In this document: positions 54,898-63,349 of the stretch, piece by piece | Numbering within the stretch: the first letter of the stretch is position 1 | Layout: each line of letters opens with the position of its first letter | Origin: CAILUG01 sp903844415 | Lineage (GTDB): Bacteria; Pseudomonadota; Gammaproteobacteria; Pseudomonadales; Pseudohongiellaceae | DNA length: 64,000 nt | Reading direction: 5' to 3' | NCBI GenBank assembly: GCA_947477655.1 | Contig: CANJTS010000001.1 | Location: 186,001-250,000, forward strand | The notes under the pieces: generated by a model | The model's database searches: none | What the model was told of the DNA's origin: nothing | What the model saw: the letters and a program-made list of their open reading frames with translations, nothing else | Made by a program: the position numbers and the translations under genes

Positions 54898-55563
54898 TCA
54901 AGGCAAGGTGGGTTGACCCGCCGGCATGTGCTCATCGACAGCGATTGCGTAGAAACCACTGACCGCATAAGTGCTCATGACTGCTACCAGATCCATGGCA
55001 CCGTGTGAGCCAAACAGCTCCACGGCCTTGGCGAAGGTGGCTGAGTCCATTTTGCGATCACGCAACAACTGGCGGCCGAAGTTAATTACTGCAGCATCCG
55101 CAGCCGGTACGCCCGTCAGAGCACCATTATTTCGCACTACGTCAATCACCTTTGGATCAATGCCGGCTTTAACCGCAGAAGGCTCATGTCCATTCCACTC
55201 TAGGTTGTAGTTGGTTTCGCGGCAGGCCACCAAAATCGCCAACTCGCGCACGTGGGTGTCGAGCGTGCTGCTCTTGCCGACCGCACCGTCATGCAAATCG
55301 AGTAACGCAAGGGCGACAGGGACGTTATAAGTCGCAAACGCCAACGGGCCTGTTATGGTATCGGTCGGGCTCGTCTGCGTTGTGCCTACAAAAATATCAA
55401 ATAGCCGTTTGGCACTGACATCTGTGTCCTTGCGCTGCACGAACGGTAGCCGCGCCAACGAAGTAGCATTTATATCGGCAGGCGGTTGGGCATAGGCCAC
55501 TAAAGCACTCGCAAAAAGTAAGGAAACAGCAACAGCACGACAAATCGATCGATTAATATTCAT
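54898..55563 (-). CDS. Exported carboxymuconolactone decarboxylase-like protein
   Basis: 221 aa from the ATG at 55563 (GGAGAAG 8 bp before; the longer frame to 55632 has no site). Signal peptide with cleavage near AYAQPPA. The CMD/AhpD-fold domain is seen in VREILVAC-type sequence: THVRELAILVACRETNYNLEWNGHEPSAVKAGI, DKAVINFGRQLL-like, FGSHGAMDLVAVMSTYAVSGFYAIAV. It has a single Cys in the helix where AhpD has CxxC, so peroxidase activity is doubtful. Cytosolic CMD proteins decarboxylate a beta-ketoadipate pathway lactone; the role of exported ones is unknown. Confidence 0.83.
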   Translation of the reverse strand: MNINRSICRAVAVSLLFASALVAYAQPPADINATSLARLPFVQRKDTDVSAKRLFDIFVGTTQTSPTDTITGPLAFATYNVPVALALLDLHDGAVGKSSTLDTHVRELAILVACRETNYNLEWNGHEPSAVKAGIDPKVIDVVRNNGALTGVPAADAAVINFGRQLLRDRKMDSATFAKAVELFGSHGAMDLVAVMSTYAVSGFYAIAVDEHMPAGQPTLP

Positions 55564-55810
55564 TGCAGACTTCTCCAGTAATGCCACAACTAAGTAGGTG
55601 TGGTCGAAATGCTTGAGGGGGGTACTTAACAAATTTTAGAGAGCATCGCCATTGTTCGGTTAGATTGCAAGACCGCAGTTTAGTCATCTGCAGGGTCAAA
55701 CCAAACCACAACTCGACATCCTTGTTTTAAAATTTGGCTTTAGTAAACCCAACCTTGTCCTTTACCATGTACCTTGAAATATCCACCGCACAATAACCAA
55801 GAAGTTCACC

Positions 55811-58057
55811 ATGTCAGTAAAAAACGTTATTTTTGAACTTACTCGCCTGCAAAAAGAAGTGCTGGAGCTGGCATCGCCTGCTCAGCAGGTACGCAAGATT
55901 GTGGATTCAATTTCCGAAATCGTAGGGACCGACGTTTGCACCCTCTACATGGTCGATCCTGAAAAAGACATGGTGTTAATGGCCAGTCATGGTCTGTCCC
56001 AAACTGGGCCGGTCAGCATTCCGGCGGGTCGGGGCATGGTGGGTATGGTTGCCACAGTTCGCCATCCCTTAAACATTGCCAATGCCAGTGAACATCCCAA
56101 CTTTTATTATGTTGAAGGTTCAGGCGAAGAACGCTTTCAAAGTTTTTGCGGTGTGCCATTGGTGCATTACGGTAAGGTTGTGGGTGTGTTGGTAGTGCAA
56201 CGTGTGGATGCAGTTGCCTTGTCGCATGAAAGTGAAGCGTTTCTGGTAACACTGTCTTCACAACTTGCGCACATCGTGGCGGATATGCCCATAACGCTGC
56301 AAGGCGCGCACATCAATACCTATATTCGTGGCGTTAAAGGCAGCTCAGGGATTGGCATCGGCTTGAGTGTGCTGTGTCACCATGGGGAGTTGTACAGCGT
56401 GCCTGACGAACCTTGCCCCGATATAGAAGCGGCACTTGTGCAATGGCAACAGTTATTGGACACCGTGCAAACGGAAATTCAACAGGAAGAAAAATCTCTC
56501 AATGCACTTATTTCTAATAACGTATCCAGCATTTTTAGTACCTACTCCTCGTTGCTGGCCGATCAAACCCTAACTCAAAAAGTCGAAACTGAAATCCGTA
56601 ATGGCAACTGGCTGCCGGGTGCCTTGCGCCGCAGCATTCAGTACTTCGGAGATTTGTTTCTGGCAATGGAAGATCCCTATTTACGGGCACGCCATGAAGA
56701 CATCCACCACCTTGGCAACAAATTACTCTCCACATTACAAGGCGGTAACAATGCTCAGATTCTGCAATATCAAGCTATTGATCAAATAATTTTGGTGGGT
56801 GATGAAATCAGCATCTCTGATATAGCAGCAGTACCTGGTGACAAACTGGTGGGGATCATATGTTTTTCTGGCTCCAGCATGTCGCATACCGCTGTGCTGG
56901 CAAATGCATTAGGAGTACCGGCTGTAATGGGTGTAGGCAGTCTGCGCAACCTACGCAATCGTGAACGTTTTATTGTCGACGGCAACAGCGGTCAAATTGT
57001 GCGTTACCCCAACGACCGGATGTGCAAAGAGTTCCAACGTCTTATTGCAGTCGAAAAACTGTTAGTGGATAAACTCTCTACACTGCGCGATGAGCCGGCC
57101 CTGACCCCGGACGGATTTACAGTGCGCATGTTTACCAACTCTGGTTTGTTAGCTGACTTGAGCCCTGGGCTCAAACACGGTGCGCAAGGCATTGGTCTGT
57201 ACCGAACAGAAATCCCGTTTATGGTGCGCGACAGTTTTCCTTCCGAACAAGAACAAATAGACGTGTATTCTCAAGTATTTCGCGCTTATGCCGACAAACC
57301 CGTTTATATGCGCACCCTCGACATAGGCGGCGACAAGCAACTGCCTTATTTTCCTATCACCAACGAAGACAATCCCGCACTTGGCTGGCGTGGCATTCGC
57401 TTTACTCTCGACAACATTCAACTGCTGATGACGCAAGTACGCGCCATGTTAAGAGCAGCAGGTAACGAGGGCGATTTACACATATTGTTACCACTGATCA
57501 GCTCTACCGAAGAACTTGTTACTTTTAACCAATTGTTGGATGAAGCTTTAAAACAACTGGCGCAAGAAGGCATTCATGCCCGACGGCCAAAAGTTGGGGT
57601 GATGATTGAAGTGCCGGCGGCGATTTCTCAACTCGCATTTTGGAGTAGTCGTATAGATTTTGTGTCGATTGGCTCGAACGACCTCACCCAATATTTGCTG
57701 GCGCTAGATCGCAATAATTCACGCGTGGCAAGTCGTTACGATCATTTGCATCCAGCCGTCATTCACGAATTAAACAGAGTCGTAAATATTGCCCGCGACT
57801 GCAAACTAGCACTTAGTCTGTGCGGCGAAATGGCATCTGATCCAATGGCCGTAATTTTGCTAGTGGGCATGGGCATTAACACCCTCAGCATGAGTGCGAC
57901 CAAACTAGGCCGAATTAAATATCTAATTAGGGCTTTACCCCATAGCTTGTCCCAAGAAATTTTACAGCAATGTTTACAACTAGATGATGTGACCGCCATT
58001 CGTTCTTTGTTGAATTCCACCTTGCTGCATTTGAATCTGCACGAACTGGTCAAATAA
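55811..58057 (+). CDS. ptsP: Phosphoenolpyruvate-protein phosphotransferase PtsP (enzyme I-Ntr)
   Basis: 748 aa. N-terminal GAF domain (~1-160: LCVLYMV-like DVCTLYMVDPEKDMVLMASHGL), then enzyme I: phospho-His359 in FSGSSMSHTAVLANALGVPAVMG, and PEP-binding motifs YRTEIPFM, LDIGGDKQLPYF, RGIRFTLDN, MIEVPAAI, SIGSNDLTQYLLALDR and LCGEMASDP. It takes phosphate from PEP and starts the PTS-Ntr chain to NPr and EIIA-Ntr, which signals nitrogen and carbon state; GAF binds glutamine in studied homologues. Monocistronic; 347 bp before the DUF1538/PII unit. Confidence 0.95.
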   Translation: MSVKNVIFELTRLQKEVLELASPAQQVRKIVDSISEIVGTDVCTLYMVDPEKDMVLMASHGLSQTGPVSIPAGRGMVGMVATVRHPLNIANASEHPNFYYVEGSGEERFQSFCGVPLVHYGKVVGVLVVQRVDAVALSHESEAFLVTLSSQLAHIVADMPITLQGAHINTYIRGVKGSSGIGIGLSVLCHHGELYSVPDEPCPDIEAALVQWQQLLDTVQTEIQQEEKSLNALISNNVSSIFSTYSSLLADQTLTQKVETEIRNGNWLPGALRRSIQYFGDLFLAMEDPYLRARHEDIHHLGNKLLSTLQGGNNAQILQYQAIDQIILVGDEISISDIAAVPGDKLVGIICFSGSSMSHTAVLANALGVPAVMGVGSLRNLRNRERFIVDGNSGQIVRYPNDRMCKEFQRLIAVEKLLVDKLSTLRDEPALTPDGFTVRMFTNSGLLADLSPGLKHGAQGIGLYRTEIPFMVRDSFPSEQEQIDVYSQVFRAYADKPVYMRTLDIGGDKQLPYFPITNEDNPALGWRGIRFTLDNIQLLMTQVRAMLRAAGNEGDLHILLPLISSTEELVTFNQLLDEALKQLAQEGIHARRPKVGVMIEVPAAISQLAFWSSRIDFVSIGSNDLTQYLLALDRNNSRVASRYDHLHPAVIHELNRVVNIARDCKLALSLCGEMASDPMAVILLVGMGINTLSMSATKLGRIKYLIRALPHSLSQEILQQCLQLDDVTAIRSLLNSTLLHLNLHELVK

Positions 58058-58404
58058 TCCATATCACATCAATCGGATTGATGTTAAAAACATTACGAGC
58101 TTGCTGACGATTTTGGCAATCCTATTTTCTTTATTGTTTTGTACTAAAAAGACCAAGAGCCCTCCCGATGCGCATCACTCGCTTGGTTATGCCAAACACT
58201 TTATTTCTATTCTTTTATAGTCGCAATCATGCTGTTTGGTATGGAAGGATTGTTTTAGGTTGAAACCCTTGGGCAGTTCCATGTGTAATAGAATCTAGAA
58301 TTACTAATGATTATCGTAACCTAGGCCTACCAACTTTTCTTATGGGTAGCTTTATATGATATTCACTCAGCAGTGCATTTAAAAAAAGGAACATTTGAAC
58401 TGTC
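58058..58404 (+). other. Intergenic region, 347 bp
   Basis: No gene. Between ptsP and the DUF1538 gene. The first part should hold the ptsP terminator and the rest the promoter of the DUF1538/PII unit; AAGGAAC (58386) is a possible distant SD for the ATG at 58405. No clear hexamer pair is seen. Confidence 0.4.
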
Positions 58405-60192
58405 ATGACTAAGACCATACGTTTTGGCACCTATCTGCGTGAGGTTGCACTCAAGCAAAAAACAATCAGTTACAACCACCTTGTAGCACCTCAGCAATTT
58501 GGGGAGGATGGCTCCTTGTTACAAATGCATCGACCACATTTGAAATTGCGTTTGGTAGATATAATCCGACTAGTCAGACCTTATCTAAGCATTCGTTTTA
58601 CTGATCAGTTTTCTGCGGTAGTACCTCTGGCCGTGTATCTGGTTTTGTTTCAACTCTTCATTATCAAACAACAAATCAGTGACGCAGGAACCATATTCAG
58701 CGGCATGGTTGCGGTCATAATAGGACTAATGTTGTTTATGGAAGGTCTTAAAGTAGGTCTGATGCCTTTTGGTGAAACCATAGGAAACCTGCTGCCCAGT
58801 AAAGCGTCATTACCGCTGGTACTTATCATCGCATTTATATTAGGGGTTGGCGCAACTCTTGCCGAGCCGGCAATCGGCGCAATCAAAACAGCCGGCTCTA
58901 ATCTAGATGTGATGACTTCACCATTACTGTATACCTTACTCCACGATTGGTCTGGCGCTTTAGTGCTTATAGTTGGTGTTGGAGTAGGAATTGCTGTGGT
59001 GTTTGGTACCTTGCGCTGTATTTATAACTGGAGCCTGAAACCCCTTATTTATTGCAGTTTGCTGCCAACACTAGCCCTTACTTTGTATTGTATGAATGAT
59101 GCTGCATTAAGCGATATTGTTAGCCTAGCCTGGGATGTTGGGGGAATCACTACCGGACCTATAACTGTACCCTTGGTGCTGGCCTTAGGAGTTGGAATGG
59201 CCGCTGCAGCAGGCAATGGTAATTCATCGATGGCTGGGTTTGGCATTGTGACCCTTGCTTCTATTTTCCCTGTACTGGGTATATTTCTACTGGCAATTTA
59301 TTTGTCTGAAACTTTATCAATTGACGTAATTATTGCGACTGCGCAAAACTCTGTCAGTGTTGCCTCTACTGCTTGGCATCAGGTTTCGCCTGGCATTGAT
59401 ATTCTCAATGGCTTTCGCGCCATCGTGCCACTGGTGGCATTTTTGTTACTAGTGTTGCACTTTGTGTTGAAAGAAAAAGTCAATAATAAGCTCAATACAA
59501 CTTATGGTGTCATCCTGTGTGTGCTGGGTATGGTGATCTTTAATCTGGGCCTTACCTATGGGCTTTCACTTTTAGGTGGACAGGCTGGTGGCATGGTCCC
59601 CGCAGCCTTCACAATGATTGAGAGCGTGAGTATTTCACCAATCTATACTTTTGGTTTTGGATTGATGGTGTCTGTGTTGTTCGCGTGGTTCTTGGGGTTC
59701 GGCGCTACCTTGGCCGAACCTGCCTTGAATGCATTGGGCAGCACGGTAGAAAATCTCAGCAATGGCGCGTTCAAGAAATCCTTGCTGATGTATGTTGTGG
59801 CTATAGGAGTAGGAATCGGCATTGCTGCCGGTATCTTGTTGATGATTTTTAATGTGCCGCTGGCTTGGGTGTTAGTACCAGGTTATGGAGCAGCAATCTT
59901 GTTAACTACAATTTCTACTGAAGAATTTGTCAACATAGCCTGGGACAGTGCTGGGGTTACAACAGGCCCGGTTACAGTACCCCTAGTGTTGGCCATGGGT
60001 CTTGGCTTTGGCTCTGCGGTAGGGGGGGTTGGTTTTGGAATTTTGGCCATGGCATCCATTTGCCCAATCATCGCGGTGCTGTGTACTGGTTTGTGGGTGC
60101 AATGGCGCATTAAACAGCGTGATCACATAGCTAGCAGCAGCGATAATAAATATTCTGCTTTAGTGAGCGATATCGGTGAGGTAAGCAATTAA
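58405..60192 (+). CDS. DUF1538 integral membrane protein with two homologous halves
   Basis: 595 aa. A soluble 60-residue N-terminus precedes about 14 hydrophobic segments. Each half carries the same two motifs: GATLAEPAI at 149-157 and GATLAEPAL at 433-441, and TTGPITVPLVLALG at 249-262 and TTGPVTVPLVLAMG at 519-532. The spacing shows an internal duplication, as in many secondary transporters. The protein is encoded just before two PII-like genes, the first overlapping its stop by one base. It is thus probably a channel or transporter gated by them, but the substrate is unknown. Confidence 0.85.
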   Translation: MTKTIRFGTYLREVALKQKTISYNHLVAPQQFGEDGSLLQMHRPHLKLRLVDIIRLVRPYLSIRFTDQFSAVVPLAVYLVLFQLFIIKQQISDAGTIFSGMVAVIIGLMLFMEGLKVGLMPFGETIGNLLPSKASLPLVLIIAFILGVGATLAEPAIGAIKTAGSNLDVMTSPLLYTLLHDWSGALVLIVGVGVGIAVVFGTLRCIYNWSLKPLIYCSLLPTLALTLYCMNDAALSDIVSLAWDVGGITTGPITVPLVLALGVGMAAAAGNGNSSMAGFGIVTLASIFPVLGIFLLAIYLSETLSIDVIIATAQNSVSVASTAWHQVSPGIDILNGFRAIVPLVAFLLLVLHFVLKEKVNNKLNTTYGVILCVLGMVIFNLGLTYGLSLLGGQAGGMVPAAFTMIESVSISPIYTFGFGLMVSVLFAWFLGFGATLAEPALNALGSTVENLSNGAFKKSLLMYVVAIGVGIGIAAGILLMIFNVPLAWVLVPGYGAAILLTTISTEEFVNIAWDSAGVTTGPVTVPLVLAMGLGFGSAVGGVGFGILAMASICPIIAVLCTGLWVQWRIKQRDHIASSSDNKYSALVSDIGEVSN

Positions 60193-60566
60193 TGAACACA
60201 CGCGAAATAACCGTATTGACTGATGTTTCACTTATCACCTGTGTTGTGCAAAAAGGTCTTGCCAACAAGGTAATACAAGCCGCGCTAAACGCTGGCGCAC
60301 AAGGCGCTACTATTTTTTATGCGCGTGGCGAAGGAGTGCGGGAGAGACTCGGTATTTTTGCGCTGGCGGTTGAAGTAGAAAAAGAGGTCATTCTAGTACT
60401 AGTCGCCAACGATCAAACCGACGCAGTATTCGAACATATGTATTTTGCCGGCGAACTTGATACCCCAGGCATGGGCTTAATGTATCTTACAGAATTGGAA
60501 AAACTAGCCACTTATATCCCGCCAGATGTGATATCACGACTGGCTCTGCGTGACAGCAGTACTTAA
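60192..60566 (+). CDS. PII-like protein (first copy), overlapping the DUF1538 gene
   Basis: 124 aa. The ATG at 60192 shares its A with the TAA of the DUF1538 gene. Ferredoxin-like PII fold: SLITCVVQKGLANKVIQAALNAGAQGATIFYARGEGV, then EKEVILVLVANDQTDAVFEHMYFAGELDTPGMGLMYLTELEKLATYIP. The T-loop is much shorter than in GlnB/GlnK and has no Tyr51, so it is not a uridylylation-regulated classical PII. The RGEG part may form a nucleotide-binding loop. It probably binds a small molecule and contacts the membrane protein. Confidence 0.82.
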   Translation: MNTREITVLTDVSLITCVVQKGLANKVIQAALNAGAQGATIFYARGEGVRERLGIFALAVEVEKEVILVLVANDQTDAVFEHMYFAGELDTPGMGLMYLTELEKLATYIPPDVISRLALRDSST

Positions 60567-60585
60567 CCAGCCAATCGACTTCACT

Positions 60586-60927
60586 ATGAACATCCTCAAC
60601 AATCAAAAACTCATCACCTGTATCTTGCCCAAAGGGATAGGCCATAAGGTGTTGCTGCAACTCAAACAACAGAAAGGGATTCTAACTGCTAATCTTAATT
60701 CTGCGCGTGGGGGTGGAAGTTCGTACATGGAAGAATATGCAAAAGGGCAGCTAACTGAAAAAGATTTGTTGAACGTAGTGGTACCGGCAGACACAGCTGA
60801 TGAAGTTTTCAATTTCATCCATGCTGTGGCTGGCATTGGTCAGAGTCATGGCGGGTTCATTTTTATAACCAAACTCAAACGATCAACTTTGTACGTGTTG
60901 CCAACCAATCTCAGTGAAGAAGAATAG
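60586..60927 (+). CDS. PII-like protein (second copy)
   Basis: 113 aa from the ATG at 60586; an in-frame GTG at 60550 would overlap the first PII gene and also be possible. It has the same core: KLITCILPKGIGHKVLLQLKQQKGILTANLNSARGGGSSYMEEYAKGQLTEKDLLNVVVPADTADEVFNFIHAVAGI and FIFITKLKRSTLYVLP. The T-loop region has RGGGSS and a long charged segment that differ fully from the first copy, so the two copies probably sense different ligands or form a heteromer. Third gene of the unit. Confidence 0.8.
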   Translation: MNILNNQKLITCILPKGIGHKVLLQLKQQKGILTANLNSARGGGSSYMEEYAKGQLTEKDLLNVVVPADTADEVFNFIHAVAGIGQSHGGFIFITKLKRSTLYVLPTNLSEEE

Positions 60928-61008
60928 GGTATCTCCAGCTTTCGTCTTTTGGTCTGGAAGTTTGGTAGCTTCAACGACACCAAAAAACTTATGCCTTAAT
61001 CAGCGCGC

Positions 61009-61989
61009 TCACAGGCGGGCACGCTCCACAATACCCATGACTTTGTAAATCAACAGGGCAGCGGCATGGTCGTAATAAGGCTGCCCAGGCAAGGGACTGA
61101 ACTCTGTCAGATCAAAACCCAGGATATCTACTTGCTGGGCAATGGATTCGATCAATGTCAGCACTTGCACCCAGCCCAAGCCGCCAGGCACTGCGCCCGG
61201 GGAAGGAAACACCGAAGGATCGAAGCCATCAATATCAATACACAAAAATACATTTTCCGGAAAATCACCGGGCAACTCGACTTTGGTCACATTGCGTGAC
61301 ACCAAGAAGTCAGCATCGTAAAACTTGACGCCATATACACGGCGCGCCTCGGATTCTTCTTTGGACAGGCTTCTGACTCCTATCTGAAACAATGGCACGT
61401 CTTCGTCGACGATACGTTTCATTACACAGGATTCGCTCCAAGCATTGCCATTGTCATCGTCGCGCAGGTCAGCCTGGGCATCGATATGAATAACGCCAAA
61501 ATTTACTACGCCAGCATCGAGCAATCCCTTAACCATGGCGTATGACACAATGCCATCACCCCCTAATCCAATTGGAAATTTTTCCATTTTGACAATTTTG
61601 CTGACTTCCGCAGAAATTTTGGCGAGTGCTTTTTCTGTACCGCCTTTGCAATCCACAGGGTCATGGGTGTATATGCCATGCCGAGCCGGAATACTTTTAC
61701 CATCCCAAGACTCCAGCAAATTGGAAGCTTGCAGAATGGCTGCAGGTGCACTGGCCATGGCTGACGCCTTGAAACGTTCGCCTACTAGTGGCAATGGCAA
61801 CACATGGAAAAAAGCATCTGCAGGTTTAGGCTGCTTGAAAACCGAACCTAGAAAACCGGGGCCGGCATGAGTGGCTTTCGTTGTGGTTGGCACAGCAGGC
61901 GCTGTTTTTGAAACTGCCGGAGCTGATTTTTTAACCACTGTGGCAGATTTCTTTGCAGCAGGCGCTGCTTTTTGTTTTGTACTGGGCAT
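61009..61989 (-). CDS. Ureohydrolase (arginase/agmatinase) family protein with altered metal site
   Basis: 326 aa from the ATG at 61989 (AGGAAA 9 bp before it; a start at 62064 is less likely). A low-complexity Ala/Lys/Pro/Thr tail (1-42) precedes the ureohydrolase fold. Metal motifs are altered: GGDG (143-146) replaces GGDH, D170-A-Q172-A-D174 replaces DAHxD, and WSESC replaces the usual SHGT. D252-I-D254 in CIDIDGFDP is kept. Thus two of six Mn ligands (H to G, H to Q) are missing. Agmatinase activity is therefore doubtful, though the neighbours are polyamine genes. Last gene of a unit with nspC. Confidence 0.75.
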   Translation of the reverse strand: MPSTKQKAAPAAKKSATVVKKSAPAVSKTAPAVPTTTKATHAGPGFLGSVFKQPKPADAFFHVLPLPLVGERFKASAMASAPAAILQASNLLESWDGKSIPARHGIYTHDPVDCKGGTEKALAKISAEVSKIVKMEKFPIGLGGDGIVSYAMVKGLLDAGVVNFGVIHIDAQADLRDDDNGNAWSESCVMKRIVDEDVPLFQIGVRSLSKEESEARRVYGVKFYDADFLVSRNVTKVELPGDFPENVFLCIDIDGFDPSVFPSPGAVPGGLGWVQVLTLIESIAQQVDILGFDLTEFSPLPGQPYYDHAAALLIYKVMGIVERARL

Positions 61990-62128
61990 TAACTCTTTTT
62001 CCTCATTGCTGATAGCAGTTTCCCCTACTGTGGTAACAGCAGGAAACTTAATCTTAAACATCATTTGGGTAGCCGGGTTGGACTACCCCCTTTGTAAAAC
62101 TAATAATTAAAAATATCCAGCAGTATTA

Positions 62129-63349
62129 TCAGGATAGTCTGTCACGGAAGTCTTCGTACCCGAATTCACGCACTACACTCAGGTGATTGGTGGCGGAATT
62201 CCAGATTGCAAGTCTCGGCAAAGGCACACCATTGAAGGTTGTTGTCTTTACCATCGTGTAATGGGCCATATCATCGAAGATTAAGCGCTGCCCCACCATC
62301 AGGGGCTGATCGAAACTATAGTCGCCCATGACATCCCCTGCAAGACAACTTAAGCCCCCTAGTCGATAAGTATGAGAAAACTCGCTTGCTAACCCGGAAT
62401 TAAAGATATGCGCCCGGTAGGGCATTTCAAGGGTGTCGGGCATATGGCATGTGGCAGAGCAATCCAAGATGGCTATACCGGCGTCATTTTCCATCAAATC
62501 AAGAACTTCACTGACCAACACACCCGTACCGATGGCAATGGCTTCGCCTGGCTCCAGATATACCTGCACATCATATTTGGCACTGAAGTTTTTGACACGG
62601 TCGATCAAACCTGCAACATCATAATCAGGATGAGTAATATGATGCCCACCCCCAAAATTCACCCACCGCATCTGCTTGAGCAACTCAGGGCATTGCTGTT
62701 CCACCGCATCTAAGGTGCGGGCAAGTGGGGCAAAATTCTGTTCGCATAAGGTATGAAAATGCAAACCCGTTATGCCACTAAGATCTTTGCCCAGCAATTG
62801 CTTTATGGGTGTGCCTAACCGCGAACCAGGGGCACACGGATCGTAGAGCGCTACCGCCCCTTCGGAATGGCATGGATTGATGCGTAAGCCAAATTCCAGT
62901 TGTGGACGCGCCTTACGGGCGGCATTAATCAAGGGCTGAAACCGTAGCCACTGGGAATAGGTATTGAAAACAACATGATCGGCGAAGGTCAGGATCTGCT
63001 GGAGATCCCCAGCTGTGAAAGCAGCAGAATAAACGTGAACTTCCTTGCCATATTCCTCCTTACCTAAACGCGCTTCCAGTAAGCCACTGGCGCAAGTGCC
63101 CGACAGGTAACGCATTACCAGCGGTGCCAGACTGAACATGGAAAAAGCTTTCAGTGCGAGCAATATTTTGGCGCCCGATTGCTGTTCAACTGACTGTAAC
63201 AACTGCAGATTACGCTCCAGCGCAACTTCATCCACAACAAAACAAGGGGACGGCACACATGTAGGATCAAAGCTCGAAAACGTGCTGGCGGCAGGCGACT
63301 TAGACAAGATCGAATCCAGGATCTTCAATGACCTGCCACGGCAATCCAT
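62129..63349 (-). CDS. nspC: Carboxynorspermidine (carboxyspermidine) decarboxylase
   Basis: 406 aa in the longest form. PLP-dependent alanine-racemase-fold decarboxylase: Lys67 in LLALKAFS, HFHTLCEQNF, VNFGGGHHITHPDYDV, YLEPGEAIAIGTG, LDCSATCHMPDTLEMPYR, LAGDVMGDYSF, FDDMAHYTMVKTTTFNG. The second active-site Cys in DCSATCHMPD is kept. It makes norspermidine or spermidine from the carboxy form. The ATG at 63349 overlaps the upstream gene by 50 bp; a TTG at 63307 overlapping its stop is also possible. It works with the product of the next upstream gene. Confidence 0.9.
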   Translation of the reverse strand: MDCRGRSLKILDSILSKSPAASTFSSFDPTCVPSPCFVVDEVALERNLQLLQSVEQQSGAKILLALKAFSMFSLAPLVMRYLSGTCASGLLEARLGKEEYGKEVHVYSAAFTAGDLQQILTFADHVVFNTYSQWLRFQPLINAARKARPQLEFGLRINPCHSEGAVALYDPCAPGSRLGTPIKQLLGKDLSGITGLHFHTLCEQNFAPLARTLDAVEQQCPELLKQMRWVNFGGGHHITHPDYDVAGLIDRVKNFSAKYDVQVYLEPGEAIAIGTGVLVSEVLDLMENDAGIAILDCSATCHMPDTLEMPYRAHIFNSGLASEFSHTYRLGGLSCLAGDVMGDYSFDQPLMVGQRLIFDDMAHYTMVKTTTFNGVPLPRLAIWNSATNHLSVVREFGYEDFRDRLS

